Below are positions 63,792 through 64,000 of a stretch of DNA of 64,000 nt, in pieces. Made by a program: the position numbers and the translations under genes. The stretch comes from JL08 sp963765555 (GTDB lineage Bacteria; Pseudomonadota; Alphaproteobacteria; Rhodobacterales; Rhodobacteraceae). Numbering within the stretch: the stretch's first letter is position 1; each line of letters opens with the position of its first letter. Where the stretch lies: NCBI GenBank assembly GCA_963765555.1, contig CAVXWX010000002.1, positions 356,217-420,216 of the forward strand, in the 5' to 3' direction. Below the pieces are notes generated by a model. The model saw nothing but the letters and a program-made list of their open reading frames with translations. It had not been told where the DNA came from and did not search any database.

Positions 63792-63836
63792 TGGCTGGGA
63801 TGGTAGGGATCGAACCTACGACCAATTGATTAACAG
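63792..63836 (-). tRNA. 3' fragment of tRNA-Asn(GTT), probable attachment-site copy
   Basis: Reading the minus strand from 63836: anticodon loop CTGTTAA with GTT at 63834-63832, variable region, T-arm GGTTCGATCC, acceptor 3' strand CATCCCAG and encoded CCA ending at 63792. The 5' half (D-arm, acceptor 5' strand) is absent; identity stops at the anticodon stem. Partial tRNA ends of this kind mark integration by tyrosine recombinases. Not a functional tRNA. Confidence 0.75.
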
Positions 63837-63843
63837 ACAAGGG

Positions 63844-64000
63844 TTGATAACTGAGGCGCTCATCTCTTTTCTGATGGAATATGTGGCGGCACAAGGCAAC
63901 GACGCCAAACGGTATGATGAGTTCCAGTTCTTTTGGCCGACCTCACCGGGTCCACTTGACGCCCACACAGGTATAAAAATACTACCGGATTCTGTTGAGC
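63844..64000 (+). CDS. Possible partial gene running off the window
   Basis: An open frame continues without stop from before the tRNA fragment to the window end. From TTG 63844 or ATG 63874 it reads FLMEYVAAQGNDAKRYDEFQ and further. Not recognised. If the tRNA fragment is an attachment site this would be the first gene of an integrated element, but the evidence is only the open frame and normal-looking composition. Confidence 0.3.
   Translation, partial: MITEALISFLMEYVAAQGNDAKRYDEFQFFWPTSPGPLDAHTGIKILPDSVE

Noticed and set aside
63792..63880. Complete tRNA gene
   Set aside because: The 5' half does not form a D-arm or pair with the acceptor 3' strand; only the 3' half is tRNA.

Overview
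The window looks like chromosome of a marine alphaproteobacterium of the Roseobacter group (Rhodobacteraceae). This is inferred from the moderately high GC, the complete PhyR-NepR-EcfG general stress module with its promoter motif, the codon use and the recognisable gene families; no rRNA is present to fix the taxon.

Layout. (1) 1-8.4 kb: general stress response. phyR diverges from nepR-ecfG-sensor kinase across two interlocked sigma-EcfG promoters. It is followed by a phospholipase D-like gene, CsbD, a PNPOx-like protein, two PRC-barrel exported proteins, an entericidin and a DUF3008 protein; several carry their own GGAAC-N16/17-CGTT promoter. (2) 8.4-24.6 kb: surface polysaccharide locus with a LytM-type protein, glycosyltransferases, an RgpF-like protein, sulfotransferases and a KpsM/E/T-type ABC exporter. 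It ends in a PrsD/PrsE-type type I secretion pair beside a large RTX protein (24.8-27.2 kb). Two LuxR-type regulators and a DevBCA-like exporter follow (27.3-33.2 kb). (3) 33.7-49.8 kb: one long collinear carbohydrate operon: binding protein, two permeases, a small membrane protein, two ATPases, a DhaK-DhaL kinase, a LacI regulator, two TIM-barrel isomerases, a Gfo/Idh dehydrogenase, xylulokinase and xylose isomerase, then a MOSC protein and glucokinase. (4) 49.8-64 kb: a mosaic accessory region. A HupE-like gene and a parvulin cut by an integrase remnant are followed by an MgtE-like transporter, MarR and CBS proteins, and a broken EamA gene. Next comes a compact cluster of a DUF6134 protein, a response-regulator/kinase polypeptide, a 'thermostable hemolysin' family protein, an AMP-forming ligase, an SDR and a TauD-type dioxygenase. 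An IS30 element, a decayed DsbA-family gene and a 3' fragment of tRNA-Asn close the window.

The most attractive candidate for an undescribed system is the TauD/SDR/ligase/T_hemolysin cluster with its own two-component protein. It has the shape of a small self-regulated pathway for an acylated small molecule, but its product cannot be read from sequence.

A caution on quality: an unusual number of otherwise good genes carry a single frameshift or nonsense codon (nepR, phospholipase D, a sulfotransferase, the type I secretion ATPase, the RTX gene, EamA, possibly the M23 protein and a permease N-terminus). Some breaks sit in homopolymers. Either this strain is losing genes or the assembly contains residual indels; only the sulfotransferase at 16.2-17.3 kb, the DsbA-like gene at 63 kb and the integrase/parvulin junction look like unambiguous decay.
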